Notes: generated from the sequence alone by a model not told the origin. A DNA stretch of 64,000 bases from an uncultured Clostridia bacterium (GCA_934754475.1 CAKVHV010000002.1:404054-468053); one strand, 5' to 3'. Shown: positions 27,231 through 37,547, counted from the first letter of the stretch. Program-made: numbers and translations.

Positions 27231-29045
27231 TTATTCTTTGTGAAAATAATTATATATATTTGTAGCCAACGCTTTTCCAATTCCTTCCGTTTGCATCAGG
27301 CTAGCAATATCTGCATTTTTGATATTATCTATTGACTTAAATTTATCAAACAAAAGTGTCGCTTTCTTTTTGCCGAGCAATTCAATTTTCTCAAGTTCGG
27401 ATTTGAGTGCATTCTTTTGTCTTAGACTTTTTTGGAAAGTTATTGCAAATCTATGGCTTTCGTCTCTTACATTTTGCAAAAGTTTAAGTGCATAATTATC
27501 CTTGCTAAGAATTACCTTTTGTCCCGAAGTCAAGTATATTTCTTCTTCCCTTTTTGCAAGCGAAATCATGTCAATATCTTCGCCTAACTCATCCATAGCA
27601 TTTTTTGCAAATTCAAGTTGGATACTTCCACCGTCAATCAAAATCAAATCTGGTCTACACGAAAAACTCAAATCTTGCGCTTTCTTTAATTCATTAAATC
27701 TTCGGTTCAAAACATCGTGCATGTTTCTAAAGTCATTTTGACCGGGAGTTTCAATTTTGAACTTTCGGTACATCTTTTTGGCTGGCACACCATTTATAAA
27801 GACAACCATGCTTGCCACAGTATTAGTTCCACCCAAGTTGCTTATGTCATAGCCTTCTATTCGCTTTGGAAGTTTGCTAAGTCCACATGCTTTTTGCAAA
27901 ATCTTCATCGCCCCCGATGTTTTGAGCATGTAAATTTTATCTTTTTCGATTGATTTATTCAAGTATTCACTAGCATTGTCATTTGCCATTTTGAGAAGTC
28001 TTGAGTATATTCCCCTAGAGCCAGTCATTGCATTAATATTTTTCCCCGCATTACTATTTAGCCACTCAGCCAAACTATCATCCATATACTCAACAATAAC
28101 ATTTTTAGGGATGATTTTTTCGTTTAGATAGTACTGGGTTACAAAGTTAGTCACAATATCGTGAGCGGTGTTACTTGCATCAATTACATTATAATTGCTA
28201 AGCCCGACCATTTTCGTACCCCTAACACAAGCAACACTCACAACCGCACTATCTCCATTTTCGGCAAATCCAAATATATCAATATCTGTGTTTTTGTTAA
28301 GCCCAGTTATGTTTTGAGCATCAATATGCTCAATTGCCTTAAGATTTTCTCTCATTTCAATTGCAAGTTCGTACATTTCCATTTCGGCATAGACCTGCAT
28401 TTTTTCTGTCAAAATTCTTTTGGCTTCACTCAAATCGCCTTTCAGAAAATCTATAACCTTGTCTACTTCTTGTCTATACTCAGTCTCAGTACATTGTCTT
28501 GTACAAGGAGCAAGGCAGGTGTGCATCTGATAATTCAAACATTCTCTCTTTTGAACCTTGTTCAAATTAAGACTGCAATCTCTTAGTTTGAAAGTCGTAT
28601 TAATAATTTTGTATAGACTAGTAACATTGATTTTATTAAAGTATGGCCCAAAATACAAACACTTGTCATTTTTGACTTTTCTTGTAACTATCACTTGGGG
28701 ATAGGTGTTTTTGTAATCAATTTTGATATAAGCAAAAGCCTTTCCGTCTTTGAGAAGAATGTTATAAAAAGGCTGGTGTTTATGAATAAGATTACTTTCC
28801 AAATTCAAGGCTTCGAGTTCACTAGGCGTTATGATATATTCAAAGTCATAAACATTGTCGACCATATTTTGAACTTTGGGAAGTTTTTTGGTGTTTAGGA
28901 AATAAGAAGAAACTCTGTTCTTCAAATTTTTTGCTTTGCCGATATATATAATGTTTCCATATATATCAAGCATTTTGTAAACACCCGGAAGTCCCGGCAA
29001 AGCATGAACCTTATCCTTAATTCTTGCCATTATTTTTTCGTTCAT
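27231..29045 (-). CDS. uvrC: Excinuclease ABC subunit C
   Basis: UvrC makes both incisions around a DNA lesion in nucleotide excision repair. The 604-residue protein shows the GIY-YIG domain at the N-terminus (G-V-Y-K-M and I-I-Y-I-G-K-A-K-N-L), a UVR-type segment near 205-225, the RNase H-like endonuclease domain (G-Y-D-I-S-N-L-G-G near 390 and L-I-D-G-G near 480) and a C-terminal helix-hairpin-helix (G-I-G-K-A-L-A near 590). There is no strong ribosome-binding site; a 57-residue ORF ends 6 nt upstream, so the start may be coupled to it. Confidence 0.96.
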   Translation of the reverse strand: MNEKIMARIKDKVHALPGLPGVYKMLDIYGNIIYIGKAKNLKNRVSSYFLNTKKLPKVQNMVDNVYDFEYIITPSELEALNLESNLIHKHQPFYNILLKDGKAFAYIKIDYKNTYPQVIVTRKVKNDKCLYFGPYFNKINVTSLYKIINTTFKLRDCSLNLNKVQKRECLNYQMHTCLAPCTRQCTETEYRQEVDKVIDFLKGDLSEAKRILTEKMQVYAEMEMYELAIEMRENLKAIEHIDAQNITGLNKNTDIDIFGFAENGDSAVVSVACVRGTKMVGLSNYNVIDASNTAHDIVTNFVTQYYLNEKIIPKNVIVEYMDDSLAEWLNSNAGKNINAMTGSRGIYSRLLKMANDNASEYLNKSIEKDKIYMLKTSGAMKILQKACGLSKLPKRIEGYDISNLGGTNTVASMVVFINGVPAKKMYRKFKIETPGQNDFRNMHDVLNRRFNELKKAQDLSFSCRPDLILIDGGSIQLEFAKNAMDELGEDIDMISLAKREEEIYLTSGQKVILSKDNYALKLLQNVRDESHRFAITFQKSLRQKNALKSELEKIELLGKKKATLLFDKFKSIDNIKNADIASLMQTEGIGKALATNIYNYFHKE

Positions 29046-29051
29046 AAATTT

Positions 29052-29225
29052 TTACCAATCTTGTTTTTTTCGTGTACTACACTTAACATCATCGTAATAC
29101 TCAAAATACTTTTCTTTGAAATTAGGCTTTTCATTAAGTATGTTTTCCAGTTCTTCAAGTGTATAATCACTGAGCGAAAATTCTTCCATACTCTCAGCCA
29201 ACTTCATAAGCTCTCTTTCGTTCAT
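29052..29225 (-). CDS. Small ORF (57 aa) upstream of uvrC
   Basis: ATG at 29223-29225, TAA at 29052-29054, with a ribosome-binding site AGGA five bases before the start. The product is acidic, helix-prone (M-N-E-R-E-L-M-K-L-A-E-S) with one Cys and a basic C-terminus. It ends 6 nt before uvrC, which itself lacks a clear Shine-Dalgarno, so translational coupling is plausible. No family is recognised. Confidence 0.55.
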   Translation of the reverse strand: MNERELMKLAESMEEFSLSDYTLEELENILNEKPNFKEKYFEYYDDVKCSTRKKQDW

Positions 29226-29353
29226 AATATTTCCTATGTTTTATTTAAATTTTTTATAACTATATAAATTCCACATTTTTTCGATATGGTGCTTTTTTAC
29301 ATATCTCACATTTTCAATGTGGTTTTAATTTTGTTTAAAACATTATTAACCAA

Positions 29354-30469
29354 TTACATCCTATCAAGAACCACAAGTGTTTCGATATGATTTGTAAAAG
29401 CAAACATGTCGTAAGGCGTTATGTCAGAAACTTGGTAGTTATTGTCAGCAAGTAATATATTTATGTCTCTAACACATGTTTCGGGATTACAACTCATGTA
29501 GACTATTTTTCGTGGATTTAATGATAAAATCTTTTGAATAACAGACTTTTCAAGTCCATTTCTAGCTGGGTCGACAAAGACAACCATATCATCCATTTGA
29601 GTTAGTTTATCCAAATTATCTTCACACTTGCCAGCATAAAAATTAATATTATGTGCGTCATTTAATTTTGCCATTTGTATTGCATTTCCAACCGCTCTTT
29701 TGTTTTCTTCAATTGCAATAACATTTTTGCATTTCTTCGAAAACATTATAGATGTTATTCCAATTCCACTATACAAGTCTACAACTGTTGTTGTGTTTTT
29801 GAGTTGCAAATTTTCAAGAGCCGACTTGTACATTTTTTCGGCAATCTTTAAGTTTACTTGCAAAAACGATGCAGGCTCAATTGAAACTTTTACACCACAC
29901 ATTTCAAAATTCAAATATTTAACACCACCTATAAATTTGAATTGATTATCAAATATCGCTCTGTCGGTTCTTCGATTAATATTTAAATATAATGATACTT
30001 CATCAAAGTTTTCTTGGAGTTTATTTAAAAGCCAACTTCTTCCCGCAAAATTATCTGTTGTAACACAAAGCGTTAATTGAATTTTGTTATCTATACATCT
30101 AGCATGCAAATATCTAAGAATTCCACTATTATTTACATAAGGTCGAATTTTGAATCTCGACATATACTCTCTTATGATTTTGATTACAACAAATGAATAA
30201 TCCCCATTCAAAATACATCCGTCAATATCCGTAACTCTGATACTCCCTTCTTCAAAAAATCCAACCAGTGTCTTCCCTTTGAGTTCGGCAAATGCTAGTT
30301 GTAACTTGTTGCGATATTTGTACGGATAATAATTTGCAACTATTTTGTTAGGAGTAGAAATATCTTTGAATACTTCATTTATGTACTTTTGTTTGGCTTC
30401 GAGTGTAAGGTTATAATCGTCGTTAACATTCTTGCATCCGCCACAATATTTTGTAAATTTGCATTTCAT
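29354..30469 (-). CDS. RlmD/TrmA-family RNA (uracil-5-)methyltransferase
   Basis: Methylates C5 of a uridine in rRNA or tRNA using SAM. It begins with the iron-sulfur motif M-K-C-x5-CGGC and a fourth Cys near 75. The SAM domain has V-V-D-L-Y-S-G-I-G near 233, the motif D-P-A-R-N-G-L near 300 (usually DPPR), and the catalytic Cys in M-S-C-N-P-E-T near 330. The TRAM domain found in some members is not evident. The start at 30469 overlaps the ABC-F stop (TGATG) and has GGTGG nine bases upstream; a second ATG two codons earlier has poorer spacing. The 23S versus tRNA target is unresolved. Confidence 0.88.
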   Translation of the reverse strand: MKCKFTKYCGGCKNVNDDYNLTLEAKQKYINEVFKDISTPNKIVANYYPYKYRNKLQLAFAELKGKTLVGFFEEGSIRVTDIDGCILNGDYSFVVIKIIREYMSRFKIRPYVNNSGILRYLHARCIDNKIQLTLCVTTDNFAGRSWLLNKLQENFDEVSLYLNINRRTDRAIFDNQFKFIGGVKYLNFEMCGVKVSIEPASFLQVNLKIAEKMYKSALENLQLKNTTTVVDLYSGIGITSIMFSKKCKNVIAIEENKRAVGNAIQMAKLNDAHNINFYAGKCEDNLDKLTQMDDMVVFVDPARNGLEKSVIQKILSLNPRKIVYMSCNPETCVRDINILLADNNYQVSDITPYDMFAFTNHIETLVVLDRM

Positions 30470-32151
30470 CACCATTTTCCACCTTTGGATATTTTTGGGG
30501 GTTTAACTTTGACAACCACTGGTTTTTCTTCTACCTTGACTACATCTTTGTTTTTGTAGTCTTCATAAGTTCCTTCATACAAATTCAATTTGTAATCTTT
30601 AAGTTCCAAAATTCCATTTGCAATACTACTTATAAAGTATCTATCGTGCGACACAAACAAGATATTTCCTTTGTATTCAGACATCGCTTTTTCAAGCGTC
30701 TCTCTTGTAAAAATATCTATGTGGTTTGTAGGTTCGTCAAAGATAAATGTGTTAATATCTTTTGTAAGCATACAAGCGATTTTTATCCTAACTTTTTCCC
30801 CACCACTAAGTGAGAAAATCTTTTTGTCAATATCGTTTTTATAAAAATCAAACTTTGCAAGCAATCGTCTTGACGCTTCTTCCTTGTATCCCGTTTCGTT
30901 TTCGACATACTCAAGAATGGTTTGTTTGTCGTCGTCAAAAGTTAGAATTTGTGGCAAGTAACCAATCTTTATACTATTGCCCACCTTAATAGTTCCCATA
31001 TATTCGATTTGATTTAACAAACATTTAATAAGCGAAGTCTTCCCCATGCCATTGAGTCCAACAATTGCAATTTTTGAACCGACTCTCATTTGAAAACTCG
31101 CATCGTCAAAAATTATTTTGTCACCAAGAATCAAAGATAAATCCTTGACATCAAACACAATCTCCGAACCCCGACTAACCCTTGTAAGATTAATCGGCAA
31201 ATCTTTTCGCTCGGTTGGTTTTTTGGTTGCATTGGCTTCCATAGTATCAATTCTTTTTTGTATAGCCTTTGCACGTCTAAACATCGACGGATTATCCGCT
31301 TTTTCTCCCCAAGCATAAAGTCTTTCAACTGCCTTTTTGAGTTCGCTTAGTTTCTTTTGTTCGTTTTTGTATTGTTCAAATTCTTTGAGTTCCTTATTCT
31401 CTTTTTCTTTGACAAAGTAACTATAATTTCCAGCATATTTGTAGCCATTATCTTCGACATCAATTACGACCCTGGCTACTTTATCCAAAAAGTATCTATC
31501 GTGAGACACAACAATCAAAGCACCTTTGAATCGTTGCAAATAGCCTTCCAACCACTCAATTCTTTCAATATCCAAGTGGTTTGTTGGTTCGTCTAAAAGA
31601 AGGACATCGGGTTCGGTGAGCAAAATTTTTGCAAACTGCACAAGAGTCTTTTCGCCACCGCTCAAATCTGAGTACTTTTGGTTTCTTATTTTTTGTGAAA
31701 TCTTAAGTCCATTAACAATATAATTTATATCTTGTTCAATATCATAACCACCATCAGCGACAAACTGCTCAAGAGCATTGCTATATTTCTCAACTAATTT
31801 TTCAAGTTCTACACCAGTGAGACGACTCATCCTTTCTTGCATTTGGTCAAGACTTTTTTGTCGACTCGCAAATTTTCCAAAAGGTTCATGCAAAATCTCT
31901 TCGACCACTCTATCATCCGAAATATCTGCACATGCTTGGTCAAGCATAGATAATTTCAAATCTTTGGAAATATTTACGCTTCCCGATGTTGGAGTTTCTC
32001 TTCCCATAATTATTTTGAGAATTGTGCTTTTGCCACAACCATTTCTCCCAACCAAAGCAATCCTATCGCCCGGATTAACAGAAAAAGATAGGGAACCAAA
32101 AATTTCTCCAAACCCAAAATCTTTTGATATTTTAGTCACATCAATAAGCAT
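30469..32151 (-). CDS. ABC-F family ATPase (ribosome-associated)
   Basis: Two ABC domains without membrane segments. Domain 1 has Walker A G-R-N-G-C-G-K-S-T near 37, signature LSGGEK near 163 and Walker B LLLDEPTNHLD near 187. Domain 2 has Walker A G-L-N-G-M-G-K-T-S near 370, LSGGEK, and F-I-F-D-E-P-T-N-H-I-D. A charged linker lies between them, and the tail is Lys-rich. ABC-F proteins act at the ribosomal E site; some give antibiotic resistance, others resolve stalls. I place the start at 32151 because GGAGAAAG lies just upstream; the longer frame (32205) begins inside a repeat unit. The leader is therefore that structured repeat. Confidence 0.9.
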   Translation of the reverse strand: MLIDVTKISKDFGFGEIFGSLSFSVNPGDRIALVGRNGCGKSTILKIIMGRETPTSGSVNISKDLKLSMLDQACADISDDRVVEEILHEPFGKFASRQKSLDQMQERMSRLTGVELEKLVEKYSNALEQFVADGGYDIEQDINYIVNGLKISQKIRNQKYSDLSGGEKTLVQFAKILLTEPDVLLLDEPTNHLDIERIEWLEGYLQRFKGALIVVSHDRYFLDKVARVVIDVEDNGYKYAGNYSYFVKEKENKELKEFEQYKNEQKKLSELKKAVERLYAWGEKADNPSMFRRAKAIQKRIDTMEANATKKPTERKDLPINLTRVSRGSEIVFDVKDLSLILGDKIIFDDASFQMRVGSKIAIVGLNGMGKTSLIKCLLNQIEYMGTIKVGNSIKIGYLPQILTFDDDKQTILEYVENETGYKEEASRRLLAKFDFYKNDIDKKIFSLSGGEKVRIKIACMLTKDINTFIFDEPTNHIDIFTRETLEKAMSEYKGNILFVSHDRYFISSIANGILELKDYKLNLYEGTYEDYKNKDVVKVEEKPVVVKVKPPKISKGGKW

Positions 32152-32170
32152 AATCTTTCTCCAAAATTTA

Positions 32171-32256
32171 AATCTATGTAATATTGCTTTGTTCATTACA
32201 TTCACAAATCAATTTGCTATCGCAAACACCACGACTACATCGTGGTTACATAGATT
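32171..32256 (-). repeat. Cloverleaf repeat unit B (86 nt), leader of the ABC-F gene
   Basis: A full unit on the minus strand with a perfect 11-bp outer stem. Arm 1 is CCACGA-TGTAG-TCGTGG, arm 2 TTTGC-GATA-GCAAA. It ends 19 nt before the ABC-F ATG, with the ribosome-binding site in between, in the sense orientation. Confidence 0.88.
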
Positions 32257-32317
32257 GAATAAACATCAGTTTCGCTTGAAAATGACTCCGTCGCTTTCAG
32301 ACAAAACTTCAAATAAT
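32257..32317 (-). repeat. Left module of repeat unit B
   Basis: On the minus strand this matches the left module of arrays A and C (hairpin AGTTTTG...CGAAACT, where others have CAAAACT). The change converts one A-T pair into a G.T pair and keeps the hairpin. The remaining sequence to 32390 shows nothing else. Confidence 0.85.
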
Positions 32318-32390
32318 ACAAAATTATTGTAGCATATGTTTACAAAAAAACCAAGATGATTTTTGCAAATTGTATATTACAATATTAAGT

Positions 32391-32424
32391 AAAAAAAGTC
32401 ACATAACATGTGTTACATGACTTA
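32391..32424 (-). terminator. Terminator of the long foldase-mfd-pth operon
   Basis: On the minus strand a 12-bp stem (AAGTCATGTAAC with GTTATGTGACTT, two G.T pairs) is followed by seven T. It lies just after the foldase stop codon. Confidence 0.82.
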
Positions 32425-32429
32425 AATTG

Positions 32430-34142
32430 TTACTTCCACAAATCTTCGTATCTTTTTTCGTAATAAACAATAACAATTTTGTTATCTTTTAGTTTTGTTC
32501 TTTCGTTTTTGATAACTTCGCTTGTCATATTATTATATAGATTGTTATCAAGATTTAATTTGTCGTAGATATAATTAAATATTGTTTTGTTGCTGTCTGG
32601 AGTTGTGTAATTTGTGCATAGAATATAAAGCAAATTTTCGTCGCTGATACTATCAATATTATTTTCGTCAATCAAGTTTTCGGCATTGCCATCATGGAAT
32701 ATAATATGATAACCATAAGTGCTAACAATCATATCCATAGAGCCTGCACCTTCGCCACCATTTGACTTATCCAATGCTCTTACGCCATCAGCAAAAGGTT
32801 TAACCATTTTGTCAGTAATTGAAGTGTCAAGATTAACAACATAGTCAAATTCACTATTCATAAATCCGCTATCGTCATTAAATACATATACAAGTTCATT
32901 AAACTTTGAACTTTGTTCTTTGAGTGTCACACCTTGAGCATAGTCTTGGACAAATTTGTAAATATCCGAAGCATATGCTTCATAAGTATTTTCCTTTCCA
33001 ACAACTTTGCGGAAGTTATAGCTTGCACCATAATTTCTATACATTTCTTCGCTCATTTCAAATGTAGAAGTTGTGCTAGAAATAATGTTATTTAGAGCAT
33101 TTTTATATGCTGTTTTGTTTTCTTCGGAAACTTCTCCGTCGCTAGAAACTGAATATAGTGTATTTATATTTGTGATTTTTTCTTTTTGTTCTTCACTAAA
33201 GTTAATCAAAATATGTTTAACATTTACATATTCATTACCCGAATTTACGTGATAATAAATATAATTTTTGGAAGCATCTTCCATTGCTTTGTGATAAAGT
33301 GATTCGCTTGACTTATAAGTTTCAAGTTGAGACTTGTATTGTTCCTTAAAGTAATTAAGAACAGCACTTGTATCAACTGGAGTTCTATCAAAGAATGCTT
33401 GTTGATATTTTTCCAAATATAAGTTATTTAGCATCAAGTCAGTTAGCCTTTGTTCTTCGTGAAGAAGTACAGCATCTTCGCCAGTCTCTCTTCCTTCGGA
33501 TTTTGCCAAGTCTTGAAGACTCTTAATATATCTTGTCCATGCTTCATCAGATACTTTTTGGTCAGTTATGTTTCTGTAACTCTTTGTAAAATGTTCCGGC
33601 AAATCATCTGGAACAAAAGTTGTTTCCTTTTCATCTTCGATTCTTGAAACCACACCAGTCTCTCTATCATACTTAGTTTTTGGAGAATACTCTTCTTCCT
33701 TGGTTCTAAGTGAAGTTTTTTCTTCTGGAGTTTCTACTTCGATTTCTTTGTCCCATTCTTTTCTAACTTTTGTTTCAAAAGTATTGATGGAATCTTGCAT
33801 GTAATCAAAGACTTGTTTTCTAATTTCTTTCTTTTCGGCATCGGTGATTTCAATCTCGCTCTTAACAACGTCCATAAGAAGTGCTCTATCAATCATGCTT
33901 GTGATTGTTTGATTAACTGCTTCTTCCAAAGACATTCCATAAGATTGATAATATTGATAACCATAATTACTAAATGCTTCGACCAAGTCCTTTTTTGTAA
34001 ATTCCTTTTCGCCAACGGTCACAACAACTTCGTTGTAGTACTTAGAATTATCTATCTTTAACCAACTACAGCCGGTCAAACAAAGCACGCACAAAACCAA
34101 AGCACAAAGTGTAGTTAGTATTTTTTTAATGATTTTTTTCAT
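32430..34142 (-). CDS. PrsA/SurA-like foldase lipoprotein (peptidyl-prolyl isomerase family)
   Basis: A 570-residue lipoprotein with signal peptide and lipobox C-L-T-G-C (Cys near 25). The N-terminal SurA/PrsA-type chaperone helix region begins near residue 40 (V-V-V-T-V-G-E-K-E-F). A diverged parvulin-type domain is suggested by V-N-V-K-H-I-L-I near 305 and Y-G-Y-H-I-I-F near 480, separated by a large insertion. The isomerase activity is therefore uncertain; chaperone function is more likely. It acts outside the membrane on secreted proteins, which fits a genome encoding giant surface proteins. It is the last gene after mfd, a common Firmicutes order. Confidence 0.83.
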   Translation of the reverse strand: MKKIIKKILTTLCALVLCVLCLTGCSWLKIDNSKYYNEVVVTVGEKEFTKKDLVEAFSNYGYQYYQSYGMSLEEAVNQTITSMIDRALLMDVVKSEIEITDAEKKEIRKQVFDYMQDSINTFETKVRKEWDKEIEVETPEEKTSLRTKEEEYSPKTKYDRETGVVSRIEDEKETTFVPDDLPEHFTKSYRNITDQKVSDEAWTRYIKSLQDLAKSEGRETGEDAVLLHEEQRLTDLMLNNLYLEKYQQAFFDRTPVDTSAVLNYFKEQYKSQLETYKSSESLYHKAMEDASKNYIYYHVNSGNEYVNVKHILINFSEEQKEKITNINTLYSVSSDGEVSEENKTAYKNALNNIISSTTSTFEMSEEMYRNYGASYNFRKVVGKENTYEAYASDIYKFVQDYAQGVTLKEQSSKFNELVYVFNDDSGFMNSEFDYVVNLDTSITDKMVKPFADGVRALDKSNGGEGAGSMDMIVSTYGYHIIFHDGNAENLIDENNIDSISDENLLYILCTNYTTPDSNKTIFNYIYDKLNLDNNLYNNMTSEVIKNERTKLKDNKIVIVYYEKRYEDLWK

Positions 34143-34211
34143 CTTGCCACCCTTTTAATTTTAATGATACTTATTTATTTTACTATAATAATATCCAAAT
34201 TGCAAATATTT

Positions 34212-37200
34212 TTAACAATTACAAGTAACAAATTGAAGATAACTAATCAAAAAATCAAGCATTTGCCCCTTTGGGACATTTGAGATTATAATTGTTGGCA
34301 AATCAGCAAAATTAAAGTTTATATACTCCGAATACTCATCCATCGACCCAGTTACTAGTTCTTTGGTCAAACTTTCTTTGCTATCCAAAACAATGTTGCA
34401 ATTATCTTTGATTACAATTTTGCTTGCATGCAAAACTCCACACATGTTTTTGATAAATCCAATTTTGGCAAGGTTAACTAGTTCTTCTGGAATATCTCCA
34501 TAAATTTCCTTGGTGTTTTTCAAAAACTCAACAAATTTTTCCATTGTATTAATGCTGGAGATTTCTCTATAAACTTTCATACGTGCCGAAGAACTCTCAA
34601 TATAGTCATGACTAAGATATGCCGAAATATTAGTCTCAACTCTAACATCAGACACATATTTAACCTTTTCGTTATTGAGTTCTTTAATGCTATCGCTTAA
34701 CAATTTAACATACAGATTATATCCAATTTTTTCGATATGTCCGCTTTGTTCAAGCCCAAGCAAACTCCCCGCTCCCCTTATCTCCAAATCTCTCATCGCA
34801 ATTTTAAATCCACTACCCATTCCGCTAAATTCTTCGATAGCCTGAAGTCTCTTGTAGCCATTTTCAGTTAGCATTTTGCGAGAGTCATAAGTAAAGTATG
34901 CAAAAGATTGTTTGTCCGACCTTCCAATTCTTCCCTTTAGTTGATACAATTGCGAAAGTCCTAACATATCTGAATTAATTACAATTAGAGTATTTGCATT
35001 TGGCAAGTCAACACCATTTTCTATAAGTGTTGTCGCCACCAAAATTTGTGTTACATTTGAATACAATTTGAATATCTCATGTTCGAGTTCTTCGGAGTTC
35101 ATCTGACCATGTGCAACCGAAACAACTGCTCCACCGCTAAGACTTCTTATGTGACTGGCAAATTTATCAATAGTTTCTACACGATTGTAGATTATTAATA
35201 CTTGCCCATTCCTTCCAAGTTCAAAATCAATTGCCTTTTTGACAAGTTCGTCGCTATATTCAATAACTTTGACATCACTAGTAATTCTTTGCACCGGCGG
35301 AGTTTCAATAACACTAATATCCCTAACTCCAATTAACGACATGTTGAGTGTTCGTGGGATTGGAGTTGCACTAAGAGTTAGAACATTTACATTTTTCTTC
35401 AAGTTCTTGATTTTATCTTTGTCCGCCACCCCAAATTTCTGCTCTTCGTCCAAGATGAGCAAACCTAAGTTTTTAAACTCCACATCTTTGCCCAAAATTT
35501 TGTGTGTGCCGATTAGCATATCTATTTTTCCGTCTTTGAGCGACTTAATAATCGAAGTAACTTCGCTTGGACTTTTTAGTCTATTCAAGACTTCAACTTT
35601 GACTCCAAAGTCAGCAAATCTGGATTTTGCTGTTGAGTAATGTTGTTCACTAAGTATGGTTGTTGGACACAAAAAAGCGACTTGTCTTCCGCTCATAATT
35701 GTCTTAAATGCAATTCTTAAAGCAACTTCGGTCTTTCCAAAGCCAACATCCCCACACACTAGCCTATCCATAATTTTGCCTTGTTCCATATCTTTTTTGC
35801 AATCATTAATTGCAGAAAGTTGGTCGGAAGTCTCACTATAAGGAAAAGAATTTTCAAAACTTATTTGCAACTCATCATCGGCAGGATAAACCACGCCTTT
35901 TTTATCCATTCTCTCACGATACAAAGCAATCAAGTCATAAGCAATTTTCTTGACAGCCGATTTAACTTTGGATTTGGTTTTTGCAAACTCCACCCCGCCA
36001 ATTTTGTTAAGTGCGGGTGCTTTGTCCGAACCCAGATACTTAGAGATTTGGTCGACATTCTCAACCGGCAAATATAGCCTATCGCTATTCTTGTATTCAA
36101 TTACTACATAGTCTCTAAGAGCATTGCTAAGTTTAAGAGTCTCAACCCCCAAGCACTTGCCCACTCCATGAAAGTTATGAACAACAAAGTCGCCCGCCTT
36201 AGGAAGTTCGCCATCAAAGAAGTCTACTTTGACATTCTCGACTTTTTTCTTAACTCCAAACAAACTAGTAGTTGAAATAATAGCCAACTTTTCTTCGGGC
36301 AAAATTATGTCTAATGGATAATTTTTTGTGAGTATATTAACTTCGCCTTTTGAACACAAAGACATTGACTTGGATACTTCAAAATTTATGTTTTCTTTTT
36401 GAAATAAATCTTTGAATTTATATGAATTTTCTTCCGAACCTACGCACAAAATTACTGTAAAATTCGACTTGATATAATTCTTGACATCAAGCACAAGTCC
36501 GTTTTGGAAGTTGTAATAATTCATGCTAGGAAGAGTACGAATTGAATAGACTTTTTGTGGATTAAATAGTCTATTTGCTTGAGAAATCGACTGAAAAGCA
36601 AGTAGGGTACTATCCCCATATTTTAACAAATCTTTGATGTCTAGTTTAGTTAACCCCAAAAGGACATTCAAAGGATGTTTCAAATTCTTGATACTATCGT
36701 TATAGTCTTTGACACTATTTTCTAACTTTGCATAGATTTCCTTTGTTCCATCAAAGACTATTAATCCAGACTTTAATTCAAACAAATGGCAATAGTTTTC
36801 TTTTAAGATTGCAATATGTCTAAAGTCCATAGGATTATTTTGCAATTCTTCAAAAGTATTATCGTACTTGAGTTTCAAAGCATCATAAACTTCACTAAGT
36901 CTACTTACATCACTTATGACAAAAGCATTTGTGTTGATATTTACACAATCAATCTCAGAGTTTGTAAGCATTGTAACTGGATTATAAATCTTTATGCTTT
37001 CAATTGTGTCATAATCAAGCGAAATTCTAGTTGGTTTAAATCCGATTGGATAAATATCTATTATATCTCCACGAACCGAAAATTCACAAGGTTCGCTAAC
37101 CAAGTCAACACGTTTATAATTCATTTGAATTAGTTGTTTTTGAAACTCGGACAAATTTAAGTCTTGAGATTTTTTTAACTCAATGCTTGTTATCTTTTCG

Positions 37201-37547
37201 AGTTTTGGGAAAAATCCCGTCATAACTTCGGGAGTTATTATTAGAGTATCAATCTGGTCATTTTTGATTTTATTTAAAATATCAATTGTTTTTGTAACAC
37301 AAGCAAATTCGTTTGTAAGTGGAGAAATAGGCTCAGTCAAGACTCCGCAAGTTCTACTAAGCGCACTGAGTTTATCCAAAACTGGATTTATGTTATCAAT
37401 GCTATCAACCACATAAAAAAGGAAAGCACTATCCATTGTTAGTGCTAATTTTTCGCCGAGATTAAGCCCAAAAACAGAGACATTTTCGCCCGACTCTATT
37501 GAATTTAATAGGTTTTTGTAATTCCCACTCAAAAATTTTTCGAACAT
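34212..37547 (-). CDS. mfd: Transcription-repair coupling factor
   Basis: Mfd removes stalled RNA polymerase and recruits UvrA to lesions. The 1111-residue protein has a UvrB-like N-terminal region, the RNA polymerase interaction (CarD-like) domain near 455 (G-D-F-V-V-H-N-F-H-G-V-G), helicase motif I C-G-D-V-G-F-G-K-T near 600, motif II D-E-E-Q near 695, the T-A-T-P-I-P-R-T motif and the C-terminal TRCF domain. Length is slightly under the usual 1150-1180. It begins 1 nt after the pth stop codon, so pth and mfd are cotranscribed. Confidence 0.97.
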   Translation of the reverse strand: MFEKFLSGNYKNLLNSIESGENVSVFGLNLGEKLALTMDSAFLFYVVDSIDNINPVLDKLSALSRTCGVLTEPISPLTNEFACVTKTIDILNKIKNDQIDTLIITPEVMTGFFPKLEKITSIELKKSQDLNLSEFQKQLIQMNYKRVDLVSEPCEFSVRGDIIDIYPIGFKPTRISLDYDTIESIKIYNPVTMLTNSEIDCVNINTNAFVISDVSRLSEVYDALKLKYDNTFEELQNNPMDFRHIAILKENYCHLFELKSGLIVFDGTKEIYAKLENSVKDYNDSIKNLKHPLNVLLGLTKLDIKDLLKYGDSTLLAFQSISQANRLFNPQKVYSIRTLPSMNYYNFQNGLVLDVKNYIKSNFTVILCVGSEENSYKFKDLFQKENINFEVSKSMSLCSKGEVNILTKNYPLDIILPEEKLAIISTTSLFGVKKKVENVKVDFFDGELPKAGDFVVHNFHGVGKCLGVETLKLSNALRDYVVIEYKNSDRLYLPVENVDQISKYLGSDKAPALNKIGGVEFAKTKSKVKSAVKKIAYDLIALYRERMDKKGVVYPADDELQISFENSFPYSETSDQLSAINDCKKDMEQGKIMDRLVCGDVGFGKTEVALRIAFKTIMSGRQVAFLCPTTILSEQHYSTAKSRFADFGVKVEVLNRLKSPSEVTSIIKSLKDGKIDMLIGTHKILGKDVEFKNLGLLILDEEQKFGVADKDKIKNLKKNVNVLTLSATPIPRTLNMSLIGVRDISVIETPPVQRITSDVKVIEYSDELVKKAIDFELGRNGQVLIIYNRVETIDKFASHIRSLSGGAVVSVAHGQMNSEELEHEIFKLYSNVTQILVATTLIENGVDLPNANTLIVINSDMLGLSQLYQLKGRIGRSDKQSFAYFTYDSRKMLTENGYKRLQAIEEFSGMGSGFKIAMRDLEIRGAGSLLGLEQSGHIEKIGYNLYVKLLSDSIKELNNEKVKYVSDVRVETNISAYLSHDYIESSSARMKVYREISSINTMEKFVEFLKNTKEIYGDIPEELVNLAKIGFIKNMCGVLHASKIVIKDNCNIVLDSKESLTKELVTGSMDEYSEYINFNFADLPTIIISNVPKGQMLDFLISYLQFVTCNC

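Noticed and set aside
30469..32205. Longer ABC-F start at 32205
   Set aside because: The first 18 residues would come from the repeat unit; a good ribosome-binding site precedes 32151.
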